From NCBI GenBank assembly GCA_913778145.1, contig CAJYVI010000005.1:1-46596 (forward strand): 46,596 nucleotides of DNA, given 5' to 3'. A program made the position numbers and the translations under genes. Below, one piece after another: positions 17,368 through 25,900 of this stretch. The notes below the pieces were generated by a model. The model did no database searches. It was not told the DNA's origin and was given only the letters and a program-made list of their open reading frames with translations. Within the stretch, counting starts at the first letter, position 1. Each line of letters opens with the position of its first letter. This DNA comes from an uncultured Pseudocitrobacter sp. Lineage in GTDB: Bacteria > Pseudomonadota > Gammaproteobacteria > Enterobacterales > Enterobacteriaceae.

Positions 17368-18483
17368 ATGTCTACACTCTTTACGCCTCTTATCGTTGGC
17401 CCGTTAACGCTGACCAACCGTATTGTCGTCCCGCCGATGTCGCAATATTCCGCCGCCAGCGACGGCATCGCCACGCCGTGGCACGCTCAGCACATTGGCG
17501 GGCTGGCGATTTCCGGTGCCGGGCTGGTGATTTGCGAAGCGAACGGCGTGACGCCGGACGGGCGTATTACGCCGCACTGTCTTGGCCTGTGGAATGACGA
17601 GCAGGCGCAGGCACTGAAAAAACTGCTGGCGGATATTCGTACCTACAGCGCTACGCCGATTGGCGTACAGCTTAACCATGCGGGGCGCAAAGCGGGCACC
17701 AATCCGCCGTGGCGTAATCAGGGCGCCTCACTGGCGGACGAAGAGGGCGGCTGGCCGACGGTCGCGCCTTCAGCCATGCCGTACAAACCCGGCTGGCGCG
17801 TGCCGGAAGAGCTCGATGAAGCTGGCATGACGCGCATTATTGACGGCTTTGTTGCTGCGGCGTCGCGTGCTCTGGAGGCGGGCGTCGATTTTGTTGAGCT
17901 GCACGCCGCCAACGGTTATCTGCTGAATCAGTTCCTGTCGCCGCTCAGCAACCAGCGCAAGGATGAGTACGGCGGCAGCCCGGAAAACCGGATGCGTTTC
18001 CCGCTGCGCGTAGCAAAAGCGCTGCGTGATGCGTGGCCGAAAACGCAGCTGTTGGGTGTGCGTTTCAACGGCGGTGAATTCGCGCAGGGCGGTTTAGGCC
18101 TGGAAGAGGTGGTGCAGTTTGCCCGCGAACTTCATGCGCTGGGCTATGATTATCTTCATGTTTCTGGCGGCTACAATATCTACAACCAAACACCGCCGGC
18201 GGATAAGCCCGGTTACATGGTGCCGTTTGCGGCGGCGGTCAAAGAGGCATTGCCGGACGCGGTGGTGGTAACCGTCGGCCTGATTTATGAAGCGCAGCAG
18301 GCGGAAGAGATCTTGCAGGAGGGAAGGGCGGATCTGATCGCCATTGGGCGCGGGATGCTCGATGACCCGAACTGGCCGATTCATGCCGCGATTGCGCTCG
18401 GCGAAACGCCGCCGTGGCCGAAACCGTATGACCGCTTTGGGCCGCTTGGCTGGCCGACGCACCAGACGCAGGAGGGTAAATGA
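17368..18483 (+). CDS. NADH:flavin oxidoreductase, old-yellow-enzyme family
   Basis: This FMN-dependent TIM-barrel enoate reductase has 371 residues and is cytosolic. Family marks are the N-terminal PLTLTNRIVVPPMSQY, the HAANGYLLNQFLSP loop with its His/Asn substrate-anion pair, the RKDEYGGSPENRMRFPL segment, and the FMN phosphate loop DLIAIGRGMLDDPNW near the C-terminus. Length and motifs fit the thermophilic-like (YqjM) single-domain class rather than the longer 2,4-dienoyl-CoA reductases. The partner KstD-like gene 15 bp upstream suggests a shared cyclic enone or ketone substrate. The stop overlaps the next start by 4 bp. Confidence 0.9.
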   Translation: MSTLFTPLIVGPLTLTNRIVVPPMSQYSAASDGIATPWHAQHIGGLAISGAGLVICEANGVTPDGRITPHCLGLWNDEQAQALKKLLADIRTYSATPIGVQLNHAGRKAGTNPPWRNQGASLADEEGGWPTVAPSAMPYKPGWRVPEELDEAGMTRIIDGFVAAASRALEAGVDFVELHAANGYLLNQFLSPLSNQRKDEYGGSPENRMRFPLRVAKALRDAWPKTQLLGVRFNGGEFAQGGLGLEEVVQFARELHALGYDYLHVSGGYNIYNQTPPADKPGYMVPFAAAVKEALPDAVVVTVGLIYEAQQAEEILQEGRADLIAIGRGMLDDPNWPIHAAIALGETPPWPKPYDRFGPLGWPTHQTQEGK

Positions 18484-18803
18484 ATACAATGCCGATTGTC
18501 GATCACCGCATTTACACCATCCGCCTGCGTAAGATGAACGAGTTCATCGAGGTCTTTGATGCACTGGCGATGCCGATTTTGCTGGAAACGCTGGGGCATC
18601 CGCTGGGGTTTTACACAAGCTTTGTCGGGCCGCAGAACCAGTTTGTTCACCTGTGGGGGTATGAAAGCCTGGCTGAATATGAACGTCGTAGCCGGCTGCG
18701 CGACTCGCATCCAGGATTTGCCGCCTATTTAAAGGCGTCGGAACCGTTTATTGTGGCACAGGAGACGCGGTTAATTCGGGCGACAATGGAGGGTGCGCGC
18801 TGA
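18480..18803 (+). CDS. NIPSNAP family protein
   Basis: This 107-residue ferredoxin-like alpha/beta barrel monomer has the family opening VDHRIYTIRLRKMNEFIEVFD, the central TLGHPLGFYTS and VHLWGYESLAEYERR, and LRDSHPGFAAYL. In bacteria these proteins commonly occur in catabolic operons as small enzymes or isomerase-like helpers; the exact reaction is not known. The ATGA overlap with the upstream oxidoreductase indicates co-translation. Confidence 0.85.
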   Translation: MNTMPIVDHRIYTIRLRKMNEFIEVFDALAMPILLETLGHPLGFYTSFVGPQNQFVHLWGYESLAEYERRSRLRDSHPGFAAYLKASEPFIVAQETRLIRATMEGAR

Positions 18804-18804
18804 T

Positions 18805-18932
18805 GCCCTCACCCCTCACCCTAACCCTCTCCCCGTAGGGGCGAGGGTACTGATTGTGCACAGTGGCTAACTTCTGCGCCGGTTTTCTCCCTCTCCCCTT
18901 TGGGGAGAGGGCCGGGGTGAGGGGTGAGGGGG
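18805..18932. repeat. Dispersed palindromic repeat, copy A
   Basis: A ~128-bp imperfect palindrome has arms CCCTCACCCTAACCCTCTCC and its complement near GGAGAGGGCCGGGGTGAGGG, with inner hairpins. The same family recurs at 36333-36440 and 41224-41331. It fills the gap between the NIPSNAP gene and the AraC-type gene. Confidence 0.85.
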
Positions 18933-18982
18933 GAAAATATTCGCGCCAATGTTCCCCATGATTTCCATCCAATGGAGGCACC

Positions 18983-19879
18983 ATGAACCTGAGCAACAGC
19001 ATTCCGGTCTTTAAGCTCTACGGTGAAAGCCTGCACTGGCCGACGCCGGATTTACTGCATTGTGAATCCATTCACAGCCGCAGCAGCCTCTATGACTGGT
19101 GTATCCGCGTGCATCAGCATACGGATCTCATCCAGCTTCTCTACGTCCACAAAGGGCAGGGCGAAATTGAAATTGAAGGTGTAACGCACACTTTCGAAGA
19201 CGCCTGCATCCAGATAATTCCCGCGCTTTGCGTGCACGGTTTTCGTTTTTCACCCGGAACGGAAGGGTTTTCCCTCTCGCTTGCCGCCCCGCTGGTGGCG
19301 CAGTTCGAGCAGCAGTTTGGCCGCCCGCTACAGGTGTTAAATCAGGCCACCTGCGTCCCGGTCGGTAATTCGCGTGAGAAAATTCAGTCACTCTTCGAGA
19401 CGCTCCAGCAGGAATATCAGTCTGATAACGATGCGCGCGATATGATGATTCATTCCCTGCTCAGCGCCCTGATGGTATGGCTGAACCGCCAGGCCGCGCC
19501 GCAGCCGAGCGCCAGCGACAAAGTAGAGCGCAAGCGCGCCGCCATTCGTCGTTTCAACCAACTGGTGGAAAATCATTATCGCGAGCACTTCCCGGTGGCG
19601 CATTACGCCAGCGAGATTGGCATGTCCGGCGTTCATCTCAACACGCTGTGCCGGGAGTTTCACGGCTGTAGCGCCCTGAGCGTGGTGCATCAGCGCCTGC
19701 TGCTTGAGGCGAAACGCAGTCTGTTGTACACCAGCATGACCGTTAGTCAGATTTCAGATTACCTTGGCTTCAGCGATGCAACCTATTTTTCGCGCTTTTT
19801 CCGCCGCGCAACGGGCGCATCCCCGCGCGGATTTCGTGAGAAACCGACCGCAGGCTGTGAGACGCCTGCCCACGCATAG
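18983..19879 (+). CDS. AraC-family regulator of the redox cluster
   Basis: This 298-residue regulator has an N-terminal cupin-like ligand domain (HQHTDLIQLLYVHKGQGEIEIEG, then VHGFRFSPG) and a C-terminal double helix-turn-helix (about 190-285: VAHYASEIGMSGVHLNTLCREF and VSQISDYLGFSDATYFSRFFRRATGASPRGFR). It is of the PobR/HpaA type, whose members respond to aromatic acids. Its place between the KstD/OYE/NIPSNAP genes and the SDR gene makes it the probable local activator. The ligand is unknown. It has its own start after the palindromic repeat and converges with the SDR gene. Confidence 0.88.
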   Translation: MNLSNSIPVFKLYGESLHWPTPDLLHCESIHSRSSLYDWCIRVHQHTDLIQLLYVHKGQGEIEIEGVTHTFEDACIQIIPALCVHGFRFSPGTEGFSLSLAAPLVAQFEQQFGRPLQVLNQATCVPVGNSREKIQSLFETLQQEYQSDNDARDMMIHSLLSALMVWLNRQAAPQPSASDKVERKRAAIRRFNQLVENHYREHFPVAHYASEIGMSGVHLNTLCREFHGCSALSVVHQRLLLEAKRSLLYTSMTVSQISDYLGFSDATYFSRFFRRATGASPRGFREKPTAGCETPAHA

Positions 19880-19899
19880 TCGCGAGCAGGCATTTGTGT

Positions 19900-20718
19900 T
19901 TATTTTCCGCTAAATCCTGGTCGCGGCAGTTTCCCCATCAGCATGGTGGGCAGCCCGCCATCGACGCCCAGTTCCGCACCGTTGATATACCCTGATTTGT
20001 CGCTCAGCAGGAACAGTACCGCATTAGCGATATCATCCGGCTTGCCGATGCGCTGGCTGGCGGTGAACGCTTCGCGGCTTTCGCGTACGCCCGGTTGCGC
20101 ATAATAGTCTGCGGTCAATGCCGTTTCGATCATCCCCGGCGCGACCACGTTACTGCGTATTCCGTCGGTACCCCATTCCACCGCAATCTGCTGTGATAAC
20201 AGGCCAACCGCCGCTTTGCCGGGGCTGTACGCGCCGCTCCACGGCTGCGGAATGCGCCCGGAAATAGAGCCAATATGCACAATGCTGCCGCTTCCCGCTT
20301 TGCGCATATCGTGGGCAAACTCGCGCGCGCACAGCAGATAGCCGGTCAGGTTGACTGCCAGTTGGGCCTGCCATTGCTCAACGCTAATGTCGGCCAGCCC
20401 TGCGGGGCGCAAGATCCCGGCGGCGTTCACCAGCCCGCTGCACGGCCCCAGTTTTTCTCGCACGCTCAACGCTGCTTCCTTGATTTGCGCTTCGCTGCTG
20501 ACGTCGCAGGCTACCACTAAACGCCGCCCCGGATACGCTGCAAGCCGCTGTTTTACCGCTTCGCAGCCCTCCGGGTTACGGTCGAGCAGGGCGACATCGG
20601 CCCCCTGTTGTGCCAGCGCCGTGGCGATGGCTTCGCCAATTCCGCTCGCCGCGCCGCTAACCGCAAAGATGCGTCCGGCAAGGCCTAACCAGTCTGGAGT
20701 TTGATGTGATTCGCTCAT
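19900..20718 (-). CDS. Short-chain dehydrogenase/reductase
   Basis: This classical SDR of 272 residues has the cofactor motif VSGAASGIGEAI (TGxxxGIG type) near residue 20, an Asp at the end of beta2 (LLDRN) that favours NAD(H), NAAG, a catalytic Ser in GSISGR, and the YSPGK active-site pair. The C-terminus holds YINGAELGVDGGLP. It oxidises an alcohol or reduces a ketone; the substrate is unknown, but the neighbours suggest a cyclic alcohol/ketone pathway. It is divergent from the amino acid ABC transporter and shares that promoter region, which contains a palindrome. Confidence 0.9.
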   Translation of the reverse strand: MSESHQTPDWLGLAGRIFAVSGAASGIGEAIATALAQQGADVALLDRNPEGCEAVKQRLAAYPGRRLVVACDVSSEAQIKEAALSVREKLGPCSGLVNAAGILRPAGLADISVEQWQAQLAVNLTGYLLCAREFAHDMRKAGSGSIVHIGSISGRIPQPWSGAYSPGKAAVGLLSQQIAVEWGTDGIRSNVVAPGMIETALTADYYAQPGVRESREAFTASQRIGKPDDIANAVLFLLSDKSGYINGAELGVDGGLPTMLMGKLPRPGFSGK

Positions 20719-20821
20719 GGGTGTTTTCCCCTTTTATGGTGATGAATGCAGGTGTCAGAAGTCAGTTAATTGTTTGATGCGCACGGGAAAAAGGGAATGG
20801 ACGAAAAGAAAGCAGACTGAC

Positions 20822-20840
20822 ACTTTTCGATGCGAAAAGT
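20822..20840. promoter_or_regulatory. Palindrome in the divergent SDR/ABC promoter region
   Basis: ACTTTTCG-ATG-CGAAAAGT is a perfect 8-bp inverted repeat around 3 bases. It may be an operator for one or both divergent genes. It is also followed by CTTTTTG, so a weak terminator is an alternative. Confidence 0.45.
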
Positions 20841-20942
20841 CTTTTTGCGAACCCACGCAAGGTTGAGTTCATAAAAACGTTAGTGTATTTTTATTCACTA
20901 AAATCGCATAATTAACAAAATTGATTATTTAGGGGATGAATC

Positions 20943-21710
20943 ATGTTGAAGAAAATTGCACTGGCGGGATGTTTACTGGCAGCGTTGGCCGCGCAAACTG
21001 TTGCGGCGGCGCAAACCTATGTAGTGGGCTCTGGCGGAACCTATCGTCCGTTTGAATTTGAAAACAGCCAAAAACAGCTGGAAGGGTTTGATATCGACAT
21101 CATCAAAGCGATCGCTAAAGCGGAAGGCTTTGAAATCAAACTGGTGAATACGCCGTGGGAAGGGATTTTCGCCACCCTGAACTCCGGCGATCGCGACATC
21201 ATTATTTCCGGCATTACCATCACCGACAAACGTCAGCAAATGGTCGATTTCTCTGCGCCTTATTTCCCGGCGGATCAGTCCATTGTGGTGGCGAAAGATT
21301 CTGCGGTGAACTCTCTCGCCGCGCTGAAAGGCCAGAAAGTGGGCGTGGTGAACTCCAGCACCGGCGATATCGTGGTTTCGGATGTATTGGGTAAAAACAG
21401 CACCGACATCAAACGGTTTGATAATACCCCGCTGATGTTGCAGGAGCTGTATGAAGACGGCCTTGGCGCGGCGGTAGGCGATGTGGGTGTTGTGAAGTAC
21501 TACATCAAAAATCACCCGGAAAAAGCTTTCAAACTGGTGCAGGACGATAAATTCCAGCGTCAATATTTTGGGATCGCGGTCGCCAAAGGGAACGATGAAC
21601 TGCTGGGCAAAATCAACGCGGGCCTGAAGAAAATCGTCGCCGACGGCACCTATGCCAAAATTTACACCCAGTGGTTCGATGCTGATGTGCCTGTCTTACC
21701 TGCGCAATAA
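20943..21710 (+). CDS. Polar amino acid ABC transporter, periplasmic binding protein
   Basis: This family 3 solute-binding protein (GlnH/HisJ type) has 255 residues with a signal peptide at about 1-22 (ending TVAAA). Family motifs are YRPFEFENSQKQLEGFDIDIIKAIA, the ligand loop NTPWEGIFATLNSGDRDIIISGITITDKRQQMVDFSAPYF, and the second-lobe GVVNSSTGDIVVSD. It delivers an amino acid or related amino compound to the membrane complex encoded by the next two genes. The substrate cannot be fixed from sequence alone. It is the first gene of the operon. Confidence 0.9.
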   Translation: MLKKIALAGCLLAALAAQTVAAAQTYVVGSGGTYRPFEFENSQKQLEGFDIDIIKAIAKAEGFEIKLVNTPWEGIFATLNSGDRDIIISGITITDKRQQMVDFSAPYFPADQSIVVAKDSAVNSLAALKGQKVGVVNSSTGDIVVSDVLGKNSTDIKRFDNTPLMLQELYEDGLGAAVGDVGVVKYYIKNHPEKAFKLVQDDKFQRQYFGIAVAKGNDELLGKINAGLKKIVADGTYAKIYTQWFDADVPVLPAQ

Positions 21711-21749
21711 CAACGCGGATACTTATTTTAAAAACGGACAGGATGTGTC

Positions 21750-22514
21750 ATGACCGGATTTCGTTGGGAAATCATCCAGGAGTATGCGCCGCTCTTTGTT
21801 GAAGGCGCGTGGATGACCATCAAGTGCACCATTATCTGCGTGATTTTGGGCACTTTGTGGGGGTTATTATTGGGGCTTGGGCGGATGGCAAAAGCCGAGC
21901 ATGGCCCGTGGCGCTTTATTCTGCGCTATTTCGTGCAGTTACCGGTGCGCGTTTACGTCAGCGCATTTCGCGGTACGCCGCTGTTTGTGCAGATTATGGT
22001 CGTGCATTTCGCGCTGGTGCCGTTGCTCATTAACCCGCGCGATGGCGTGCTGGTGACAAGCGGCATCATGTCGGTTGATTTTGCCCGTATGCTGCGCTCG
22101 GACTACGGCGCGTTTCTTTCCTGTATTGTGGCGATTACCCTCAATGCCGGGGCGTATGTCTCTGAAATCTTCCGCGCGGGCATTCAGTCTATTGACCGTG
22201 GGCAGATGGAAGCCTCACGTGCGCTGGGGATGACGTGGGGCAAAACCATGCGCAAGGTCATCCTGCCGCAGGCGTTTAAACGCATTCTGCCGCCGCTTGG
22301 CAATAACGCGATTGCCATTGTAAAAGATTCTTCGCTGGCTTCGGCGATTGGCCTGGCCGATCTCGCCTATGCCGCGCGGACGGTTTCTGGCGCGTATGCC
22401 ACCTATTGGGAACCGTATCTGGCGATCTCGATTATTTACTGGGTGCTGACGTTTATCTTGTCGCTGCTGGTCCAGCATATGGAAAAGAGGTTGAGCAAAA
22501 GTGATTCACATTGA
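21750..22514 (+). CDS. Polar amino acid ABC transporter permease
   Basis: This inner-membrane permease of the HisMQ/GlnP family has 254 residues and about five transmembrane helices. The cytoplasmic coupling loop [32 protein letters not shown] is the family signature that docks on the ATPase. [12 protein letters not shown] is the usual upstream motif. A single permease gene implies a homodimer. It follows the binding protein by 39 bp and overlaps the ATPase gene by 14 bp. Confidence 0.92.
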   Translation: MTGFRWEIIQEYAPLFVEGAWMTIKCTIICVILGTLWGLLLGLGRMAKAEHGPWRFILRYFVQLPVRVYVSAFRGTPLFVQIMVVHFALVPLLINPRDGVLVTSGIMSVDFARMLRSDYGAFLSCIVAITLNAGAYVSEIFRAGIQSIDRGQMEASRALGMTWGKTMRKVILPQAFKRILPPLGNNAIAIVKDSSLASAIGLADLAYAARTVSGAYATYWEPYLAISIIYWVLTFILSLLVQHMEKRLSKSDSH

Positions 22515-23223
22515 AAATCTGCAAAAACGTTTTGGTGCGACTCACGTGCTGCGCGGGATCTCCTGCGAGATAAAGCCTCAGGAAGTGGTGTGCGTTATCG
22601 GCCCCTCCGGCTCAGGGAAAAGTACGTTCCTGCGCTGCCTGAATGCGCTGGAAACGCCCGATGACGGCAAGGTGTCGGTGAACGGTTTTGATATTCATGA
22701 GCCGAAAACCAACCTCAACAAGATGCGTGAAAGCGTCGGCATGGTGTTTCAGCGCTTTAATCTATTCCCACACATGACGGTGCTGGAAAACCTGATTATG
22801 GCGCCGGTGTCGGTGAAAGGGCTGTCGCGTTCCGAGGCGATTAGCCGTGCGGAAGTGCTGCTGCGCAAAGTCGGGCTGCTCGATAAAATTGACGCCTGGC
22901 CTTCCAGTCTTTCCGGCGGTCAGCAGCAGCGCGTGGCCATTGCCCGCTCTATGGCGATGGACCCATCGATCATTCTGTTCGATGAACCGACTTCCGCGCT
23001 GGATCCTGAGCTGGTGGGCGAAGTGCTGGAAGTGATGAAAAATCTCGCCCACGAAGGGATGACGATGGTGATCGTCACCCATGAAATGGGCTTTGCGCGG
23101 GAAGTGGCCGATCGCGTGCTGTTTATCGATCAGGGCATTATTCAGGAAGAGGGGACGCCGGAGCAGATCTTTACCGCGCCGCAAAACCCGCGCACGGCTG
23201 CATTTCTGAGTAAAGTGTTGTGA
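22501..23223 (+). CDS. Polar amino acid ABC transporter ATPase
   Basis: This 240-residue ATPase of the GlnQ/HisP class has Walker [11 protein letters not shown], the Q-loop in [19 protein letters not shown], signature [15 protein letters not shown], Walker [13 protein letters not shown] and the switch His in VIVTHEMGF. The start is GTG 22501, inside the permease gene, with overlap suggesting coupled translation. It powers uptake by the preceding two genes' products. Confidence 0.93.
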   Translation: MIHIENLQKRFGATHVLRGISCEIKPQEVVCVIGPSGSGKSTFLRCLNALETPDDGKVSVNGFDIHEPKTNLNKMRESVGMVFQRFNLFPHMTVLENLIMAPVSVKGLSRSEAISRAEVLLRKVGLLDKIDAWPSSLSGGQQQRVAIARSMAMDPSIILFDEPTSALDPELVGEVLEVMKNLAHEGMTMVIVTHEMGFAREVADRVLFIDQGIIQEEGTPEQIFTAPQNPRTAAFLSKVL

Positions 23224-23227
23224 GATG

Positions 23228-23256
23228 CGCCCGGCAAACCGCCGGGCGTTATTTTA
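23228..23256. terminator. Terminator between convergent ABC operons
   Basis: An 8-bp GC stem CGCCCGGC/GCCGGGCG with a 5-nt loop is followed by GTTATTTT on the plus strand. It lies between two converging ATPase genes and may serve both. Confidence 0.65.
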
Positions 23257-24027
23257 ATGCAGGCCAAACTCTGCCATTAACTGTTGGCGCAGCGCCACAA
23301 ATGCCCCGTCGCTGCGTTCGCGCGGGCGGGGCAGATTCACATCGATAATCCTGATGGGGTTGCCTTTCTCTTTCGGCAAAATAAGCACCCGGTCCGCCAG
23401 ATAAATTGCCTCTTCCAGGTCGTGCGTCACCAGTACCATGGTGATATTTTCCGTTGCGCGAATGCGCTCCAGCTCTTCCTGCATGCTGATTTTGGTCATT
23501 GCGTCCAGCGCGCCGAGCGGTTCATCCAGCAGCAGAATTTCCGGATCGATAGCCAGCGCACGGGCGATACCCACGCGCTGAGCCATGCCGCCAGAAAGCT
23601 GGCCGGGTAGGGCATTTTCATACTGGCTTAAGCCGACCAGCTCAATGGATTGTTTCGCGCGAAGGCGTGCCTGTGCCTTTGACGTACCCTGCACGTCCAG
23701 GCTGAAGCTGACGTTATCCAGCACCGACAGCCAGGGCAGCAGGCGCGGTTCCTGGAAAATTACCGCGCGCTCGCGGCTCATTCCTTGCACCGCGCGCCCG
23801 TCGATGACCACCTCTCCGGCATCGGGCTGCTCCAGCCCGGCAAGAATGCGCAGCAAGGTGGTTTTACCGCATCCGCTGGGCCCGACGATAGCGATGCTTT
23901 GCCCGCTTTCAATATGCAGATTCAAATCGCGAAACACATCAAACGGCTGGCCGTCGAGAGAGAACGCTTTATGCAGGCGGCGAATGGCGATATCGCCGCG
24001 CGCTAATTCCGTGTGTGGCATCGTCAT
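23254..24027 (-). CDS. SsuB-like ABC transporter ATPase
   Basis: This 257-residue ATPase of the nitrate/sulfonate/taurine class has Walker A GPSGCGKTTLL, Q-loop VIFQEPRLLPWLSVLDNV, signature LSGGMAQRVGIARAL, Walker B ILLLDEPLGALDAMT and switch His in VLVTHDLEEAIYLADRV. It is the last gene of a four-gene minus-strand operon, 10 bp after the binding-protein gene. It energises import of an organosulfonate-like compound, inferred from class and from the flavin monooxygenase at the operon's head. Confidence 0.9.
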   Translation of the reverse strand: MTMPHTELARGDIAIRRLHKAFSLDGQPFDVFRDLNLHIESGQSIAIVGPSGCGKTTLLRILAGLEQPDAGEVVIDGRAVQGMSRERAVIFQEPRLLPWLSVLDNVSFSLDVQGTSKAQARLRAKQSIELVGLSQYENALPGQLSGGMAQRVGIARALAIDPEILLLDEPLGALDAMTKISMQEELERIRATENITMVLVTHDLEEAIYLADRVLILPKEKGNPIRIIDVNLPRPRERSDGAFVALRQQLMAEFGLH

Positions 24028-24037
24028 GGCGGTCTCC

Positions 24038-25000
24038 TCAGACTTTTAACAGGATATCGCTGGTTTTCAGCTGATCTTTTTGCAGCACGCCGCCGCGTTG
24101 CAGAACATCCAGCCAGAACTGCACGTCGTGATCTTCCGCCAGCCCGCCTTTACGCACGCCGTAGCCGGTAAAGTATTTTGCCAGCTCCGGGTTTTCACCG
24201 CGTTCTTTCAGCTTCTGCGCCAGAATTTCGCGCGTTTTTTCCGGGTTCTCGCGGGCGAAATCGAGTGCACGCGCCGATTGCAGTACAAAGTCACGCGCCG
24301 CCTGCGGGTGCGCTTTCACGAAATCCGCACGCAGAACGGTAAATCCACCGGCGATCGGGCCAAGCACTTCTGTATCGTTAAGGATCGGGCGCAGGCCGCC
24401 GTGGCTGCGGGCTACGCCTTCAAAGGTGGTTTGCCAGTAGCCAAATGCGGCGACATCCACCTGGCCGGAGCGCAGGGTTTGCTCAAGCTGTGGGCCGGGC
24501 ACGGCAACCAGGCGCGCGGCTTTTTCCGGCAGCCCGGCTTTATGCAGCGCTTCGCGTACCGTGTAATCAAGATGTGCGCCTAATGTATTGATAGCGATGC
24601 TTTTCCCTACCAAATCTTTCACTGATTTTATCGGGCTGTCTTCCCGCACGTAGAAAATCGATTTGGTGGTGTTATCGATGCCGTTAGTCGGATACGCCGC
24701 GACAAACTGGTTGCCCCCGGCGATGGAGTTGATCACTGCAGGCGTTGCCGCCGAACCGATATCAATGCTGCCTGAAGCCAGCGCAAACAGCGATTCTGGC
24801 CCGCCGCTGGCGTAGCCGGCGCTTTTAAAGGTGATGCCGGTGCCTTTGAAATACCCTAATGCATCCGCCAGTTCATGGGCTGCAATGCCGCCGTGGCTGG
24901 TCATATAGCGCATCGTGACTTCATCCTGCGCCTGTGCTGCGGAGGAGGCGCCAAAAAGCATCAGCGTGGTCGCCCAAAAAAGCGGAAGAATTTTTTTCAT
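24038..25000 (-). CDS. SsuA-like ABC transporter substrate-binding protein
   Basis: This periplasmic binding protein of 320 residues has a signal peptide at about 1-24 (ending SSAAQAQ). Its fold is of the SsuA/TauA/NrtA type: MTSHGGIAAHELADALGYFKGTG, then GSIDIGSAATPAVINSIAGGN, LVGKSIAINTLGAHLDYTVREALHKAGL and the PGPQLEQTLRSGQVDVAAFGYW hinge. It probably captures a sulfonate or similar small organic acid. It lies between the permease (53 bp) and ATPase (10 bp) genes. Confidence 0.88.
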   Translation of the reverse strand: MKKILPLFWATTLMLFGASSAAQAQDEVTMRYMTSHGGIAAHELADALGYFKGTGITFKSAGYASGGPESLFALASGSIDIGSAATPAVINSIAGGNQFVAAYPTNGIDNTTKSIFYVREDSPIKSVKDLVGKSIAINTLGAHLDYTVREALHKAGLPEKAARLVAVPGPQLEQTLRSGQVDVAAFGYWQTTFEGVARSHGGLRPILNDTEVLGPIAGGFTVLRADFVKAHPQAARDFVLQSARALDFARENPEKTREILAQKLKERGENPELAKYFTGYGVRKGGLAEDHDVQFWLDVLQRGGVLQKDQLKTSDILLKV

Positions 25001-25053
25001 GATCTGTTCCTTTCTGCGATGAGTGTTTTCTTATAGTGGGTGGTGCAAAAACG

Positions 25054-25890
25054 TTATTGGTCACGCGGATTCCAGCGACACAGGCGGCGTTGCAGAAATA
25101 CCAGAATTGAGTTGGCGAGTAGCCCGGCCAGCGCCAGCAGGAAGATGGCGGCAAACATCAGCGGGATCTGGAAATTGTACTGGGCGTTCATTACCTGGAA
25201 ACCAATTCCGCGATTCGCGCCAATCATTTCGGCGGCAATCAGCAGCAGCAGGGCGGTGGTGGCGGATAAACGCAGGCCGACGAAAATGCCCGGAATCGAC
25301 GCCGGAACAATCACCCGACGGAACAGCGTCAGTTCGCCTGCGCCGAAGGTGCGTGCCATCTCCAGCAGCTTGCCGTCGACCTGCTTCACGCCGCTGATGG
25401 TCGACAACAGTACCGGGAAGAGGGCGGCCCAGAAGATGACGAACACTTTTGAGGTTTCGCCAAGGCCGAACAGCAAAATAAAGACCGGGTAGAGCGCCAG
25501 CGCGGAAGTCTGACGGAACAGTTGCAGAATCGGATCCAGCGCGCGTTCAATCGGGCGGATTTGCCCCATAAACAGGCCCAGCGGAATGCCAATAATGACC
25601 GCCGAGAAAAATGCCAGTCCGGCACGTTGCAGGCTGATGGAGATATCGCCCAGCAGTGCGCCAGAATGGACGCCGTTCCACAATGCCAGCACCACTTTAT
25701 CGAGGGGCGGGATCACCGCTGGGTTCAGCCAGCCGACGCTGCTGGCGACCTGCCAGCCGGCGAAGAAAAGCATCAGCAAACCGTAACGGGCGAAATAATT
25801 CAGGCTACGCGTTGACCAACGTGTTGCGGTTTTTGACCCCGCGCGCTGGCGGGAAACGGCGGCATCGGGAGAGGGAAATAACATGCTCAT
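25054..25890 (-). CDS. SsuC-like ABC transporter permease
   Basis: This inner-membrane permease of 278 residues has six likely helices and the binding-protein-dependent coupling loop AGELTLFRRVIVPASIPGIFVGLRLSATTALL, typical of the SsuC/TauC class. The N-terminal ~25 residues are a polar, Arg/Ser-rich cytoplasmic tail. GGAG lies 5 nt before the ATG, and the monooxygenase gene ends 10 bp upstream, so they are co-transcribed. Confidence 0.9.
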   Translation of the reverse strand: MSMLFPSPDAAVSRQRAGSKTATRWSTRSLNYFARYGLLMLFFAGWQVASSVGWLNPAVIPPLDKVVLALWNGVHSGALLGDISISLQRAGLAFFSAVIIGIPLGLFMGQIRPIERALDPILQLFRQTSALALYPVFILLFGLGETSKVFVIFWAALFPVLLSTISGVKQVDGKLLEMARTFGAGELTLFRRVIVPASIPGIFVGLRLSATTALLLLIAAEMIGANRGIGFQVMNAQYNFQIPLMFAAIFLLALAGLLANSILVFLQRRLCRWNPRDQ

Positions 25891-25900
25891 GATTCACTCC

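Noticed and set aside
18805..18932. ERIC element
   Set aside because: Size is similar but the sequence lacks the ERIC core; arms are CCCTCACCC-type instead.
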